DNA from: Deltaproteobacteria bacterium
GTDB taxonomy: Bacteria > Desulfobacterota > Desulfobacteria > Desulfobacterales > QNYZ01
DNA length: 62,255 nt
Direction of reading: 5' to 3'
NCBI GenBank assembly: GCA_003973265.1
Contig: QNYZ01000104.1
Location: 1 to 62,255, forward strand
Position numbers and translations under genes: made by a program. Below the pieces are notes generated by a model. The model saw only the letters and a program-made list of their open reading frames with translations. It did not search any database and was not told the DNA's origin. Positions 17,342-26,385 of this stretch are shown here, piece after piece (the stretch's first letter is position 1; every line of letters begins with the position of its first letter).

Positions 17342-17481
17342 AGGAAACGCCCGCTCTTTATTACCCGCATATTTTTCCAGTCTTTCCGCCAAAAAAATCG
17401 GTAATCATTGAAGAAGGCGGCAAGTGCTTTATCATCCGCAGTGAATGTAAGGAAGATTGCGGCAAGATGTTTAAGTGGTAA
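17338..17481 (+). CDS. 47-residue cysteine-containing protein at the end of the cobamide operon
   Basis: ATG at 17338 overlaps the cobT stop as ATGA. The frame encodes 47 residues: MKETPALYYPHIFPVFPP at the start and a C-terminal CFIIRSECKEDCGKMFKW with three cysteines. The start overlap and Cys spacing suggest a real gene, perhaps metal-binding, though no family is recognised. It is the last operon member; only a weak AT-rich hairpin (AGATAA/TTATCT near 17552-17567) follows. Confidence 0.5.
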   Translation: MKETPALYYPHIFPVFPPKKSVIIEEGGKCFIIRSECKEDCGKMFKW

Positions 17482-17819
17482 AGGTAGCTACGCCCACCTA
17501 CAATCCGGGAAACTGTTTTGAGGTCTGATTTTTATCGTCGGTCGTGCCAGATAATTTTTTATCTCTATTAGTACGAAGATTTTGTTGATATTTAACCTTG
17601 AAACCGTCAAAGATCAGCTAAACTTGCGACAGTTTGGGGTAGAGAGTAAAAGGGCTCCTTTTGTGTTTTTATACCTGTTTTCAGATATTTCATACCACGC
17701 ATTGGAGCCCCTTTTCACCTCTAGTCAGCTATTCAGAAGAATTCTGTTATTATCTGCTTATTTCAGGTACGAAACTTGAGATCACATTTTACGCTTTGAT
17801 CGGTAAGTATCGTGGTCTC
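17482..17819. other. AT-rich spacer, possible decayed sequence
   Basis: No supported gene. An imperfect inverted repeat (AAAAGGGCTCC near 17647 and GGAGCCCCTTTT near 17705) encloses a hydrophobic-coding stretch. It may be a fragment of an old mobile element, but I cannot name it. Confidence 0.35.
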
Positions 17820-18671
17820 CTATGCAAAAATTTTTGGTGCCCCTAACTGTGCATGAATCTCGTTTGCTTCATCGGCGCTGATCCGCAAAGCATTTGCCAG
17901 CTCGCCAAGATACTTTGCTTCACTGTTCTTGTCCAGATCGATCGCAGCCAGTGAGATCGCATAGACTTGATGTTCCAATCCGCGGGGCACACTGTTGGCA
18001 AATCCCCTTACATCCAGCGGTGCAGCAAACTCCCTACGAATAAAATCGCTCTCATCCCGAGAGATATCGCCAAGCCTGGAAACTATATTCTCCTGTTCTG
18101 CCTCGTCAATATTACCGTCAGACTTAGCCGCATTGATCATTGCTTTGATCATTATCTCAGCCTGCATAGAGGCCTCTGCAGGATCAACGCCCCGTGGCAA
18201 CATGCTGTGGTCATCTACACTTGGCGTGGGGACATTGGGATTGTTGACCTGACCAAATTTTGCCAGCGCACCACCAATCAACCCGGCCAATCCACCACCA
18301 CCTGTTCCTGCTCCGAGAAGGTCTTCAAGTCCTTTGGCATTGGTTGGCACGGAAGTATTATTACTGCCGCCTAACACTGAGCCAAGCAGATCGCCCAGTC
18401 CTCCGCTGCCCATTGCTGATTTTCCACTACCGCCAAGCAGTCCGCCCAGCAAATCACCCAGTCCTCCGCCGGAGGAGCCTTGCCCTGCAGATCCGCCGCC
18501 CAATACTGACCCCAGAAGATCCCCCAATGATCCACCGCCCTGTGTCGGCTGCCTCTGGGAACTGCCCAAGGCAGCCCCGACCAGACTTCCAAGAATCCCT
18601 CCCCCGCTGGAACTTCCCCTTGAAAGCGCACCGCTGCTTAACAAGCTACCCAGAATTTTGATTGCATCCAT
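17820..18671 (-). CDS. DUF533/TerB-like protein with GLGDLLG repeats
   Basis: A 283-residue protein. The N-terminal 140 residues are Gly/Ser/Leu-rich with four related units built on GxLxDLLGxxLGG (near residues 49, 71, 93 and 113). The C-terminal part (about 155-280) is DUF533, a TerB-like helical domain with AKSDGNIDEAEQENI, an acidic motif similar to metal-binding TerB sites. Similar inner-membrane-associated proteins (YebE) occur in enterobacteria; function is unknown. Ribosome site AGGAGAATAAAAAG before the ATG. Confidence 0.82.
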   Translation of the reverse strand: MDAIKILGSLLSSGALSRGSSSGGGILGSLVGAALGSSQRQPTQGGGSLGDLLGSVLGGGSAGQGSSGGGLGDLLGGLLGGSGKSAMGSGGLGDLLGSVLGGSNNTSVPTNAKGLEDLLGAGTGGGGLAGLIGGALAKFGQVNNPNVPTPSVDDHSMLPRGVDPAEASMQAEIMIKAMINAAKSDGNIDEAEQENIVSRLGDISRDESDFIRREFAAPLDVRGFANSVPRGLEHQVYAISLAAIDLDKNSEAKYLGELANALRISADEANEIHAQLGAPKIFA

Positions 18672-19140
18672 CTTTTTATTCTCCTTTTTTTTTCCCGATA
18701 AATTATTATACTTTCTTTATCGTTAAATTAACGTGAAATAGCCTGATAAAACATTCCATTTCATATCTCAAAGCCATTATAAAGAAAACTGATTGGTTAA
18801 AACCTGCTTTTGGAGAGCGGGCAGGAAAACGTTAAGATTCTATCCGTTTATGCTAATTTTACAACATATCCTGTTGCCCGATTTCCGCTTCCGGTTTACG
18901 ATATAATTTCATTACTAAAATACGGATACCCGATGACGGTTCCGGAGTCAACTGAAAATGTTTTAAAATTTTGCATATTTGAGACAGAAAAAGAGATGTA
19001 ACCGCTGGGAATGACGGGCAACGAACGCCTTCGATCCGATAACGCCCGAAGGGGTAACCATCCGTCGACGCTGTCCGGGTAAACATACGCCCCTTGCTTC
19101 ACCCAACAAAAGCAACCCCTGCGTCCAGATCCACTGCGGC
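18672..19140. other. Intergenic region without a supported gene
   Basis: Contains a CCTTCG/CGAAGG hairpin near 19029-19053 downstream of the flavoprotein gene but no T-run. Short frames here have no recognisable domain. Confidence 0.5.
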
Positions 19141-20403
19141 TCAGCACAGCCCGGTGATGTCGCCGATCAGGCGCTGTGCCCAGCGGTAATGGTTCTGCAG
19201 GCTGCACACGGAAGCGCGGCTGCGCCGCAGATATGCGAAATCATCACCGCGCCGCATGGCCCCCATGAAAAATCCCGCATAATCGGCAAATTTGCCGATG
19301 GCCTGCCCCCCCACGATGAGATTATCTTTCAGGATCAGCCTCAGATAGTCGGGGCCGTTTTCTCTTTCCACAATTTTAAGATCACCCAGCTGACACTGGG
19401 TCGACAGGGTGGATTTTCCGAAAGAGACGGCATGCATGCGGCCAAAATGCACGCGCGCAAAGGCGTAGGCACCGGCGTAGCTGACCGGCTCCCCGGCAAG
19501 GTTCGCGACAACGACCGCCGCCTGGTCGATGGCGTTGTGCTTGAGCTGGAACATAACGTCTTCGCCGGTGCAGGAATCCACGGTTTCGATGCAGTCGCCG
19601 CAGGCGTAGATATCAGCTACATTGGTCTGCAGGTGACGGTCCACGTTGATCCCACGCTCTGTGTCCACACCGGCAGTTGCGGCCATAGATTTGTCAGGCA
19701 CCACGCCGGTGGCCACCACCACCGCATCGCAGTCGATGCGCCGTTTGTCGGTGACAACGCCGGAAACCGTACCGTTTCCCTCCACGGCGAGCACTTTTTC
19801 AGACTTGAGCACCCGCACACCGCTATCGGCAAGCACGGCTTCGAAGCGCTGCGCGGTCTCGCGGTCAAACAGGGCCGGCAACACCCAGTCGAGCAGTTCG
19901 ATGACCGTCACCTGGAATCCTTTCTTGTGCAGGGCTTCCGCCACTTCGATGCCGATGGCACCGGAGCCGATGACCACCGCCCGCCGACCGTTGTGCTCAC
20001 GCAACTGTTTTGCGGCGTCAAGCTGCTTGCAGTTGAAAACGCCCGGCAGCCGGATCCCCTCAATGGGCGGGATGAACAGCTGCCCGCCGTGAGCCAGCAC
20101 CAGTTTGTCGTATGGCACCTCGCGCCCCTGTGCGGTAGTCACCCGCCTGTCCCGGGGATCAATGGCAACAACCCGCTGATCAAGCATCAGGTCGATATCA
20201 TGGCGCCGATAATCCTGGATGCTTTTTCGAAAAACCGCTTCGTGGGGTACGTCCCCCCCGATGAAATAGGGCAGCGCACAGGGATCGTACTCCGGCACCT
20301 TCTCGGCGGAAAGTATACAGATCTCATGGTCCCTGCTACGGGCCCGCATTCCGAAAGCGACACAATTTCCCGCAATTCCGTTTCCGACAACCACAATTTT
20401 CAT
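19141..20403 (-). CDS. FAD/NAD(P)-dependent oxidoreductase (NADH oxidase / CoA-disulfide reductase type)
   Basis: A 420-residue pyridine-nucleotide-disulfide oxidoreductase. FAD-binding VVVGNGIAGNCVAFG (residues 4-18), redox Cys in EYDPCALPYFIGG as in CoA-disulfide reductases, NAD-binding VVIGSGAIGIEVAEALH, and the second FAD motif DIYACGDCIE are present. The start overlaps the stop of the CooF-like ferredoxin by one base, so the two are translationally coupled. In CO- and aldehyde-oxidising anaerobes such a pair links a metal enzyme to NAD(P). The catalytic partner is not in the window. Confidence 0.85.
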   Translation of the reverse strand: MKIVVVGNGIAGNCVAFGMRARSRDHEICILSAEKVPEYDPCALPYFIGGDVPHEAVFRKSIQDYRRHDIDLMLDQRVVAIDPRDRRVTTAQGREVPYDKLVLAHGGQLFIPPIEGIRLPGVFNCKQLDAAKQLREHNGRRAVVIGSGAIGIEVAEALHKKGFQVTVIELLDWVLPALFDRETAQRFEAVLADSGVRVLKSEKVLAVEGNGTVSGVVTDKRRIDCDAVVVATGVVPDKSMAATAGVDTERGINVDRHLQTNVADIYACGDCIETVDSCTGEDVMFQLKHNAIDQAAVVVANLAGEPVSYAGAYAFARVHFGRMHAVSFGKSTLSTQCQLGDLKIVERENGPDYLRLILKDNLIVGGQAIGKFADYAGFFMGAMRRGDDFAYLRRSRASVCSLQNHYRWAQRLIGDITGLC

Positions 20404-20921
20404 TACAAGTGCCCCTTTTTATGCGCCCTGACGCGGGGTGCGCCGTAAAGTACCGAGCGAACCCTGCCGGCCTGCGCCCTGGCGGACTGCAAGCTGCAGC
20501 GATCGCCGTCATCGATCCAGAGTGCACCATCGACGCGGCAGGCCACCACGCACCAGGGTCCATCTTCCTGGTCCATGCACAGGTCACACGTCATCGTCTG
20601 GCCCGTAAACGGATTTACAGCCGGACTCGCCACCGGACAGATATAAACACACGCCCGGCAGCCGATGCAACGGTTCGTATTGGTGACCACAGACCCGTTA
20701 ACCTCCCGCACCCGGGCATTGACCGGGCACACCTTGATGCATGGGGCATCTTCACAGGCCATGCAGACGACCGGTACATTATACGCGGGGTTTTCAAAGC
20801 GATGAATACGGATGCGGGCGAGCTCCGGTCGACAGCTGCCATGGTGCGCCATAGCGCACGCGATTTCACATCGATGACATGCCGTGCATTTCTGGGGATC
20901 AGTGACTATCCACTTCGTCAT
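20403..20921 (-). CDS. CooF/HycB-like ferredoxin with four [4Fe-4S] clusters
   Basis: A 172-residue polyferredoxin with four Cys groups: CTACHRCEIAC (11-21), CMACEDAPCIKVCP (53-66), CIGCRACVYICP (85-96) and CDLCMDQEDGPWCVVAC (114-130). This is the electron-transfer subunit type found with CO dehydrogenase (CooF), formate dehydrogenase, hydrogenase and tungsten aldehyde oxidoreductase. No signal peptide, so cytoplasmic. It is the first gene of a two-gene unit with the flavoprotein. Confidence 0.85.
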   Translation of the reverse strand: MTKWIVTDPQKCTACHRCEIACAMAHHGSCRPELARIRIHRFENPAYNVPVVCMACEDAPCIKVCPVNARVREVNGSVVTNTNRCIGCRACVYICPVASPAVNPFTGQTMTCDLCMDQEDGPWCVVACRVDGALWIDDGDRCSLQSARAQAGRVRSVLYGAPRVRAHKKGHL

Positions 20922-21430
20922 AATTTCAGTCCTTCGGCCAGTCTCAGGAATATGCCTGGAACATTATCTCCGTTGCCGCATGATTCATTATAATGAACTA
21001 TCAGTTGACCCTTGGCACCCGCTCTATTGGCAACCGGCGGGGTCGGACATCCTGGCATCTTCTGCTGCAGGGAATCGTGTAATCATTTATAATATAATAA
21101 TAATTACGTTATTTAAATGAGCCGGCGGATCAATTACATATTCTACAGCATATCAAAATATCCGAGATATACAAGCTTTTTTTTAACATACGGCATCAAT
21201 ACCCGGAGAATAGTTCGTTATACTGAACGATTAGCAGGCTGCGCTGCAACTCATCTGATCATACGAACCAGAGACCCGTCATGCCGACAATTCTCAATCC
21301 CGATTGATAAGAACTTGTTATAAAGAGAAAATCAACCACCCCCTCCCCGGTTAAGCACATCAATTTTCCGAACAAGACGCGCACAAAGCCGTATTTAATA
21401 AATTCCGTCACGGATTCAAAATTATTATCG

Positions 21431-21500
21431 TATTGCAGTATCATTCAGCGAATGTTAATCATCTGCGTGGATACAATGGCTGATGAGGATGAAAAACCGA
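21431..21500 (+). repeat. Direct repeat, copy A
   Basis: TATTGCAGTATCATTCAGCG and the following 50 bases match 24825-24895 in the same orientation, with about three quarters of positions identical by eye (shared ATTGC-GTATCATTCAGC-AATGTTA-TCAT, then GATACAA and GAGGATG). Confidence 0.6.
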
Positions 21501-21922
21501 CGGCAAGCGCCCTGGAATACGTAGAGACCTCTTCCATGGGTTTATAGTTGAGACCCTTGTTTCAGGTATCTTCGAGGGTTGCAGTTGCCGGCTGAGCTGT
21601 AAACAGATTGTGCGAAAAATTCAGCCGCCGAAGGCGGCAATGGTGAGTCTGTTTCTTTCAGGATTTATTAATCACCTCTCTTCGTTGCACCTCAGGCCGG
21701 AAAGCGATTTTTTCTCCTCCAGCCCCCGGCGACAGACTGCATGTATCCACTGCGTTTCAACTCAAAAGGGATCACTAAAAATGGCAGCAATCAACATCAA
21801 CAGAATGGAAAGATTAATTCAAAGCTTCCTTTTGTAAATCCCCTTACATTCCATAACGATCGTGCCCGGCAGAATACCCTGTTGGCGTGTTTCCCGGAAG
21901 TGGGCGACATCCGGGGCACCAG

Positions 21923-21949
21923 AAAAATGCCGGCCATGCCGTAACGGCA
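21923..21949 (-). terminator. Probable terminator of the APC-USP gene
   Basis: Minus-strand TGCCG - 12-base loop - CGGCA followed by TTTTT, 32 bp after the permease stop codon. The stem is short, with an alternative pairing in the loop. Confidence 0.4.
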
Positions 21950-21980
21950 ATGGGGTAAAACGGATATATACGTATCCCGG

Positions 21981-24182
21981 TTAAAGTATTTTTGTTAGTT
22001 TCCTCAAACGACTGATGGTTTTGACGAGCAGGACGGTACATGCGGCTCTGCGTGATACATTGAAAGGCATCGAGGCTTCAAAATTTTTTGTGTACCTCGT
22101 GCCCAGAATCAGCACATCGAACTCCGGCGACATGCGAACAATATCCTCTTCGTTATTTTCACTTATTTTCAGCCGCACCTCGTACAGCGCAGTCGATTTC
22201 AAAGTCATCAGGCCCGCCAGAATAATCTTATCCAGTTTTGACTTCTGCTTTTTGGTATAGCCGGGCGGCAGAAAACCGAATATAATTATTTTCCCCCCCC
22301 GCCTTTCGGCAACCGCCGCGGCACACATCAGCATGAGATTCAGGTTTCTCAACCTGTTGAGATAAATTCCGACTTTTTCAATTTTAATCGGTTCGATGCT
22401 CATTTTCAGGTTCAGAATAACGACATCTGTCGAAGAAGACTTTAATATTTTGCCAAGTATCCTCGGTTTGCCGTTTCCCTGCAGTTTGGGAAAGCCCATT
22501 ACAACAAGATCGCATTTTTCTTCTTCGGCGACATCAATAATGCCCCGCGCGACATCACGGGATGCCCTTAGTATCGGTCTTATTCTGGTGTTTTCAGATC
22601 GGGCCAGTTCAACACTTCGTTTAATAACATCCAGGGTTTCACCGGCTTCCGAAAGGGCCTCGTAGAAATCGGTTTTTTCCGGAACATTCTTAATAGCCGC
22701 CACCACGATTTCCCCACCCATTTTCGACAGCAGTGTTCTGGTAAACGTCAGCAGCGCTTTCTGGGTTTTCGGGTTGGCCATGGGAATCAAGATTCTGTTG
22801 CGTGTAAAGACCGAAAAATGTTGCTTTCTCTCCTCCAGGACAATGGTCACCCCCTCTCTTCCCGTTTTCTCTCTTTTGCGGGAATAGAAGAAATAGACGG
22901 CGAAACCGGCCAGTGCCAGCTGCTGCCCGAATGCCAGCGATACGATGTCGAGGGTGAGCAGGAGGCAAAGGTTGATAACAAGGGTTATCTCGGGAAGATA
23001 AATTTTCCAGCGGGCCTCCGGTCTGCTGGCAGGGTTCTTCTGATAAATCTTGCGCATGGCCAGCGAAACCGGCAGCAGTGAGACAAGCAGGCTGAAGTTG
23101 GCCGCCTTGGCGATGAACTCCAGATCGGATAATAATAAGATAAGACTGACCAGTCCGGCACCCAACAGCAGCGCAGATCTGGGCTGCCTGGTTTTTTCGT
23201 CCAGTGTGCCAAGGTAATCCGGAAAAAACCGGTCTTTTCCCATGGCATAGGTCTGCCGGCTCTGCGAAATCAGTGTGCTGCTGAGCGCCCCCAGGGATGC
23301 CAGAATACCGCCTATCGAAATGACAATCCATCCCCGGCCACCGAAGCTTTTGTTGGCGAGCAGCACCAGCGGTGCATCGCTCTGGGCCAGCTCTTTCCAG
23401 GGCACCGACATAACGGCTGCTACCGCAATCAGTACGTAAATGGCCATGCTGATCAGCATGGATAATACCATGGCCTGGGGGACGGTTTTTTCCGGGTTGA
23501 TGATTTCATCCGCATTGTTGGCAATCAGCTGATACCCGAAAAATGAAATATAAATGAGGGAAACGGCGGCGATGGTGCCATGAAGTCCGTAAGGGAAGGC
23601 GGGTGTGGCCATTTTTGGATTCAGGCTGAAAAGAGAAACGGCAATCAGCAACAGCAGGATGGCCACATTTCCCCAGACGATCCACCCCTGTATGTTGAAA
23701 CGGTTATTTCCTGAAGATTTGATGTTCAGAAAAGCAATCAGCACCGTAATGGCAATGGCGAGAGCCCGGGCAACATAGGGAGGATATTGGGCACCGGTCA
23801 ACGAGATAGCGTATTGTGCAAAACCAATGGCATACAGGCCGCTGGCAAAAAGGCTTCCCAGGGCCAGGAACCATCCAGTGGTAAAACCGCCGATACTGCC
23901 CAGTACATCATAAGCATAGGTGTATCCGCCGCCCGAACGGGGAATGATGCGGCCCAACTCAGCATACATCAGCGTAGTGGCAAAAGCCAGCAGTCCGCAC
24001 AGCAGATAAGAATAAATGACCGAAGGGCCGGCAACCTTGGCGGCGGCTCCGATGAGGACGTAAATTCCGGCCCCCATCAATGCGCCGACACCGGTGGTGG
24101 TGGCACCAAACAGAGTAATGGTGCGCCTGAATTGAGCGCGTTTTATTTTTTTTTCAAATATGGACTGAATGTCTTCCGGCAT
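21981..24182 (-). CDS. APC-family amino acid permease fused to universal stress protein domains
   Basis: A 733-residue membrane protein. Residues 1-445 are an amino acid-polyamine-organocation transporter with twelve or so helices and the family start motif GVGALMGAGIYVLIG (about 32-46). Residues 460-730 hold two USP-like alpha/beta domains (NRILIPMANPKTQKALL; VVMGFPKLQGNGKPRILGKI; second repeat ending in FDVLILGTRY). Such fusions are thought to gate amino acid uptake by nucleotide or stress signals. It is monocistronic. The region just upstream (24183-24893) is empty of genes. Confidence 0.87.
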   Translation of the reverse strand: MPEDIQSIFEKKIKRAQFRRTITLFGATTTGVGALMGAGIYVLIGAAAKVAGPSVIYSYLLCGLLAFATTLMYAELGRIIPRSGGGYTYAYDVLGSIGGFTTGWFLALGSLFASGLYAIGFAQYAISLTGAQYPPYVARALAIAITVLIAFLNIKSSGNNRFNIQGWIVWGNVAILLLLIAVSLFSLNPKMATPAFPYGLHGTIAAVSLIYISFFGYQLIANNADEIINPEKTVPQAMVLSMLISMAIYVLIAVAAVMSVPWKELAQSDAPLVLLANKSFGGRGWIVISIGGILASLGALSSTLISQSRQTYAMGKDRFFPDYLGTLDEKTRQPRSALLLGAGLVSLILLLSDLEFIAKAANFSLLVSLLPVSLAMRKIYQKNPASRPEARWKIYLPEITLVINLCLLLTLDIVSLAFGQQLALAGFAVYFFYSRKREKTGREGVTIVLEERKQHFSVFTRNRILIPMANPKTQKALLTFTRTLLSKMGGEIVVAAIKNVPEKTDFYEALSEAGETLDVIKRSVELARSENTRIRPILRASRDVARGIIDVAEEEKCDLVVMGFPKLQGNGKPRILGKILKSSSTDVVILNLKMSIEPIKIEKVGIYLNRLRNLNLMLMCAAAVAERRGGKIIIFGFLPPGYTKKQKSKLDKIILAGLMTLKSTALYEVRLKISENNEEDIVRMSPEFDVLILGTRYTKNFEASMPFNVSRRAACTVLLVKTISRLRKLTKIL

Positions 24183-24893
24183 CGTGCGGTTCTTTCACAC
24201 AAGGACAACGTGTGATCTGGATGTTAGTAAGAACTTGCTTTTTATAAACAAATCAACTTGTGTGCCGATAAGGGATAAGCGACAACTTGTTGTACTTCTA
24301 CGCATGTAAAAAATTTCCCGGTCAACTTCACTCCGGTCAACTTCACCCGGTATAGGGTTTTGTACCCGGTACAAAGACGATTGTCAAGTAGATATTTAAG
24401 TATAAATTCTTTTAAATTCGATGCGTTACAGTGCATATCGTCTCTATGCCCGAACAGTTATTTTGAAAAAAAATTTGCCTCCGAAAGTTATTCGGTATCG
24501 ATTTTCCGATCTTTGATACTGAGCATCGAGGATTCATCAGATGCGGTGCTGGTATCAAAAGGGCGGCGCCTGGGTCCGCGGCCGATGTTTGTAATTGACC
24601 TTTCAAAGGCCTATGTGCTTGTAAACTCACGGTATAACATCCTCCCCATGAATAAACGACGTCATCTGCTTTTCAGAGGCGTACTTTGACTTTGGACAGG
24701 CTAAAAGCGCAACCTCGTAAAAATTTCCGCTCGATTTGAATCGATTTTCATATGATTCCTCGAATCCTCGGCCCCTTGCCCCCCGATCCCTTATTTTTTG
24801 GCATTTTTTGGGTCATGATTATAGCATTGCGGTATCATTCAGCAAATGTTAGTCATTGTACATCGATACAAAGGATAGCGAGGATGCGAACCG
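24183..24893. other. Intergenic region, 0.7 kb
   Basis: No supported gene. An imperfect tandem CGGTCAACTTCAC occurs near 24320-24345. The last 70 bp are the second copy of the direct repeat and serve as the acetyltransferase leader. Confidence 0.5.
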
Positions 24894-24895
24894 AT
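24825..24895 (+). repeat. Direct repeat, copy B, leader of the acetyltransferase gene
   Basis: CATTGCGGTATCATTCAGCA and following bases repeat 21431-21500. This copy supplies the GAGGATG ribosome-binding region of the gene starting at 24894. Confidence 0.6.
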
Positions 24896-25496
24896 GAGTA
24901 ACACCGACTGTTTTGACGTGCCACCAAATCCATTGCCGGAGGATAAACGGACCCGGGACCCGTATCTGGTGCCCAATGGCCAGGATACCGGAAAAATAAA
25001 TTTTTCCCTTCGAAAGGCGATGATTTCCGATGTCAGAGACATTCTTGACCTGGTCAACGGGTTTGCCAACCAGAACCTGATGCTTGCCAGGGGGCCGCAG
25101 TATATTTTTGAAAATATCCGGGATTTTGTCGTTGCCGTGACGGACGAACTGCCTGCCGATCCAACGGGTTCCCCGGAGAATCGCGCCGGCCGGATCATTG
25201 CCTGTGCCAGTCTGCATGTACTCTGGGAAGATGTGGCCGAAATCCGGTCCACGGCAATACACCCGGATTGCCAGAATATGGGGCTGGGCAAAAAACTGAT
25301 CGAATCACTAAAAACCGACGGTAAACGGCTTGGGATTCATACATTGTTTACCTTTACCCTGGCTGAGGAGTTTTTTGCAGCCCTGGGGTTTGTGCGCCAG
25401 AAAAGAGACCGTCTTCCGTCCAAAGTCTGGGGGGAGTGCAGCCGGTGCCCCAAGTTTTTTAAATGCGACGAAGTGGGTATGATCCTTGAGATATAG
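24894..25496 (+). CDS. GNAT N-acetyltransferase, probable N-acetylglutamate synthase
   Basis: A 200-residue GNAT enzyme: FSLRKAMISDVRDILDLVN starts the fold (about 39-57), AEIRSTAIHPDCQNMGLGKKL is the acetyl-CoA loop (R/Q-x-x-G-x-G/A form: QNMGLG), and FAALGFVRQ closes it. The C-terminus has CSRCPKFFKC, as in short ArgA-like synthases that act with ArgB. It is 38 bp upstream of acetylglutamate kinase, so it likely makes N-acetylglutamate, the first step of arginine synthesis. The first 35 residues are an extra, unrecognised extension. Confidence 0.82.
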   Translation: MSNTDCFDVPPNPLPEDKRTRDPYLVPNGQDTGKINFSLRKAMISDVRDILDLVNGFANQNLMLARGPQYIFENIRDFVVAVTDELPADPTGSPENRAGRIIACASLHVLWEDVAEIRSTAIHPDCQNMGLGKKLIESLKTDGKRLGIHTLFTFTLAEEFFAALGFVRQKRDRLPSKVWGECSRCPKFFKCDEVGMILEI

Positions 25497-25533
25497 TACC
25501 GGTTAAGCAACAATCGTATCGGGGTGGAATCGT

Positions 25534-26313
25534 ATGAACACACGAATGCTGATTAAAATCGGCGGCCGGGCCTTTGAAGAAGAAAACGGATTTCACGAGC
25601 TGGCCAAAGCCATTAAAGCCCATCGCCATACCGACGTGATGATCGTCCACGGAGGGGGCAGCGAAATATCGGCGGCATTGAAAAATGCCGGCCGGAAGAC
25701 GGAATTTATCGACGGCATCCGTGTGACGCAGGCGGCCGATATCAAAATCGTGGAAGCGGTATTGTCGGAAACCGTCAACCACCGGATTGCCGCCCAACTG
25801 GAATCGTCCGGCCTTCATTGCCGGCGGATGTCCGGCCGCACCGATGGCTTATTCATCGTCCGGCCATTGAAACGGAACGGCCGGGATTATGGGTATGTGG
25901 GTCAAATCCACTATGTAAACGCGGCAGTAGTAGTGGATGCGCTCGAAAAGCAGCAGGTTCCGGTGATCAGCCCGATATCGGCCGATGAAGACGGCCACAG
26001 CTACAACGTCAATGCTGACAGCGCCGCGTCGGCCCTGGCCGTGGCAACCCAATGTACGGATCTGGTGTATCTCACCGATGTGCCCGGTGTCTGCGTGGGA
26101 AAAGAAACCCGGAAACGCCTCTCTGTTCGAGAAGCCGGTCGCCTGATTGCCGATGGCACCATCAAGGGAGGCATGGTAGCCAAAATGGAATCCGCCTTTG
26201 AAGCCATTGCCGGCGGGGTTTCACGCGTCCATGTCACCTGTTGGGAAGGGCCGGAAACATTTAGCCGCTTATTGAATCAGTCGTCGGACACGGCCACGAT
26301 TATTGAAAACTAA
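25534..26313 (+). CDS. argB: Acetylglutamate kinase
   Basis: A 259-residue amino acid kinase: KIGGRAFEE start, VHGGGSEISAAL (43-54) for acetylglutamate, DGIRVTQAADIKIVE, GRTDGLFIVRP, YNVNADSAASALAVA, LVYLTDVPGV and GGMVAKMESAFEAIAGG near the C-terminus. It phosphorylates N-acetylglutamate in arginine biosynthesis. The usual first strand is KLGG and the protein is short (family about 280-300), lacking the N-terminal helix of arginine-inhibited forms, so feedback inhibition by arginine may be weak. Pair with the upstream synthase. Confidence 0.87.
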   Translation: MNTRMLIKIGGRAFEEENGFHELAKAIKAHRHTDVMIVHGGGSEISAALKNAGRKTEFIDGIRVTQAADIKIVEAVLSETVNHRIAAQLESSGLHCRRMSGRTDGLFIVRPLKRNGRDYGYVGQIHYVNAAVVVDALEKQQVPVISPISADEDGHSYNVNADSAASALAVATQCTDLVYLTDVPGVCVGKETRKRLSVREAGRLIADGTIKGGMVAKMESAFEAIAGGVSRVHVTCWEGPETFSRLLNQSSDTATIIEN

Positions 26314-26385
26314 TGGCCACCGCCCATTGAGCATGGAAAGGTATTTAATGGCAGACAGCCAAAGGGCCTGCGTGAGGAGGATAAA

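Larger units (their letters stand above)
20922..21980. other. About 1 kb without a supported gene
   Basis: AT-rich around 21085-21120, which could hold the promoter of the ferredoxin gene (opposite strand). From 21431 it holds a diverged copy of the leader of the acetyltransferase gene at 24894, followed by a 27-codon open frame with no known homologue. Otherwise I see only short frames without domains. Confidence 0.5.

Noticed and set aside
16652..17392. 246-residue minus-strand open frame
   Set aside because: Antisense to the CobT domain, which has all family motifs.
17582..17779. 65-residue plus-strand open frame in the spacer after the cobamide operon
   Set aside because: No ribosome site or recognisable domain; could be a fragment but cannot be named.
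19189..20448. 419-residue plus-strand open frame
   Set aside because: Antisense to the flavoprotein gene with clear FAD and NAD motifs; His/Gly-rich shadow.
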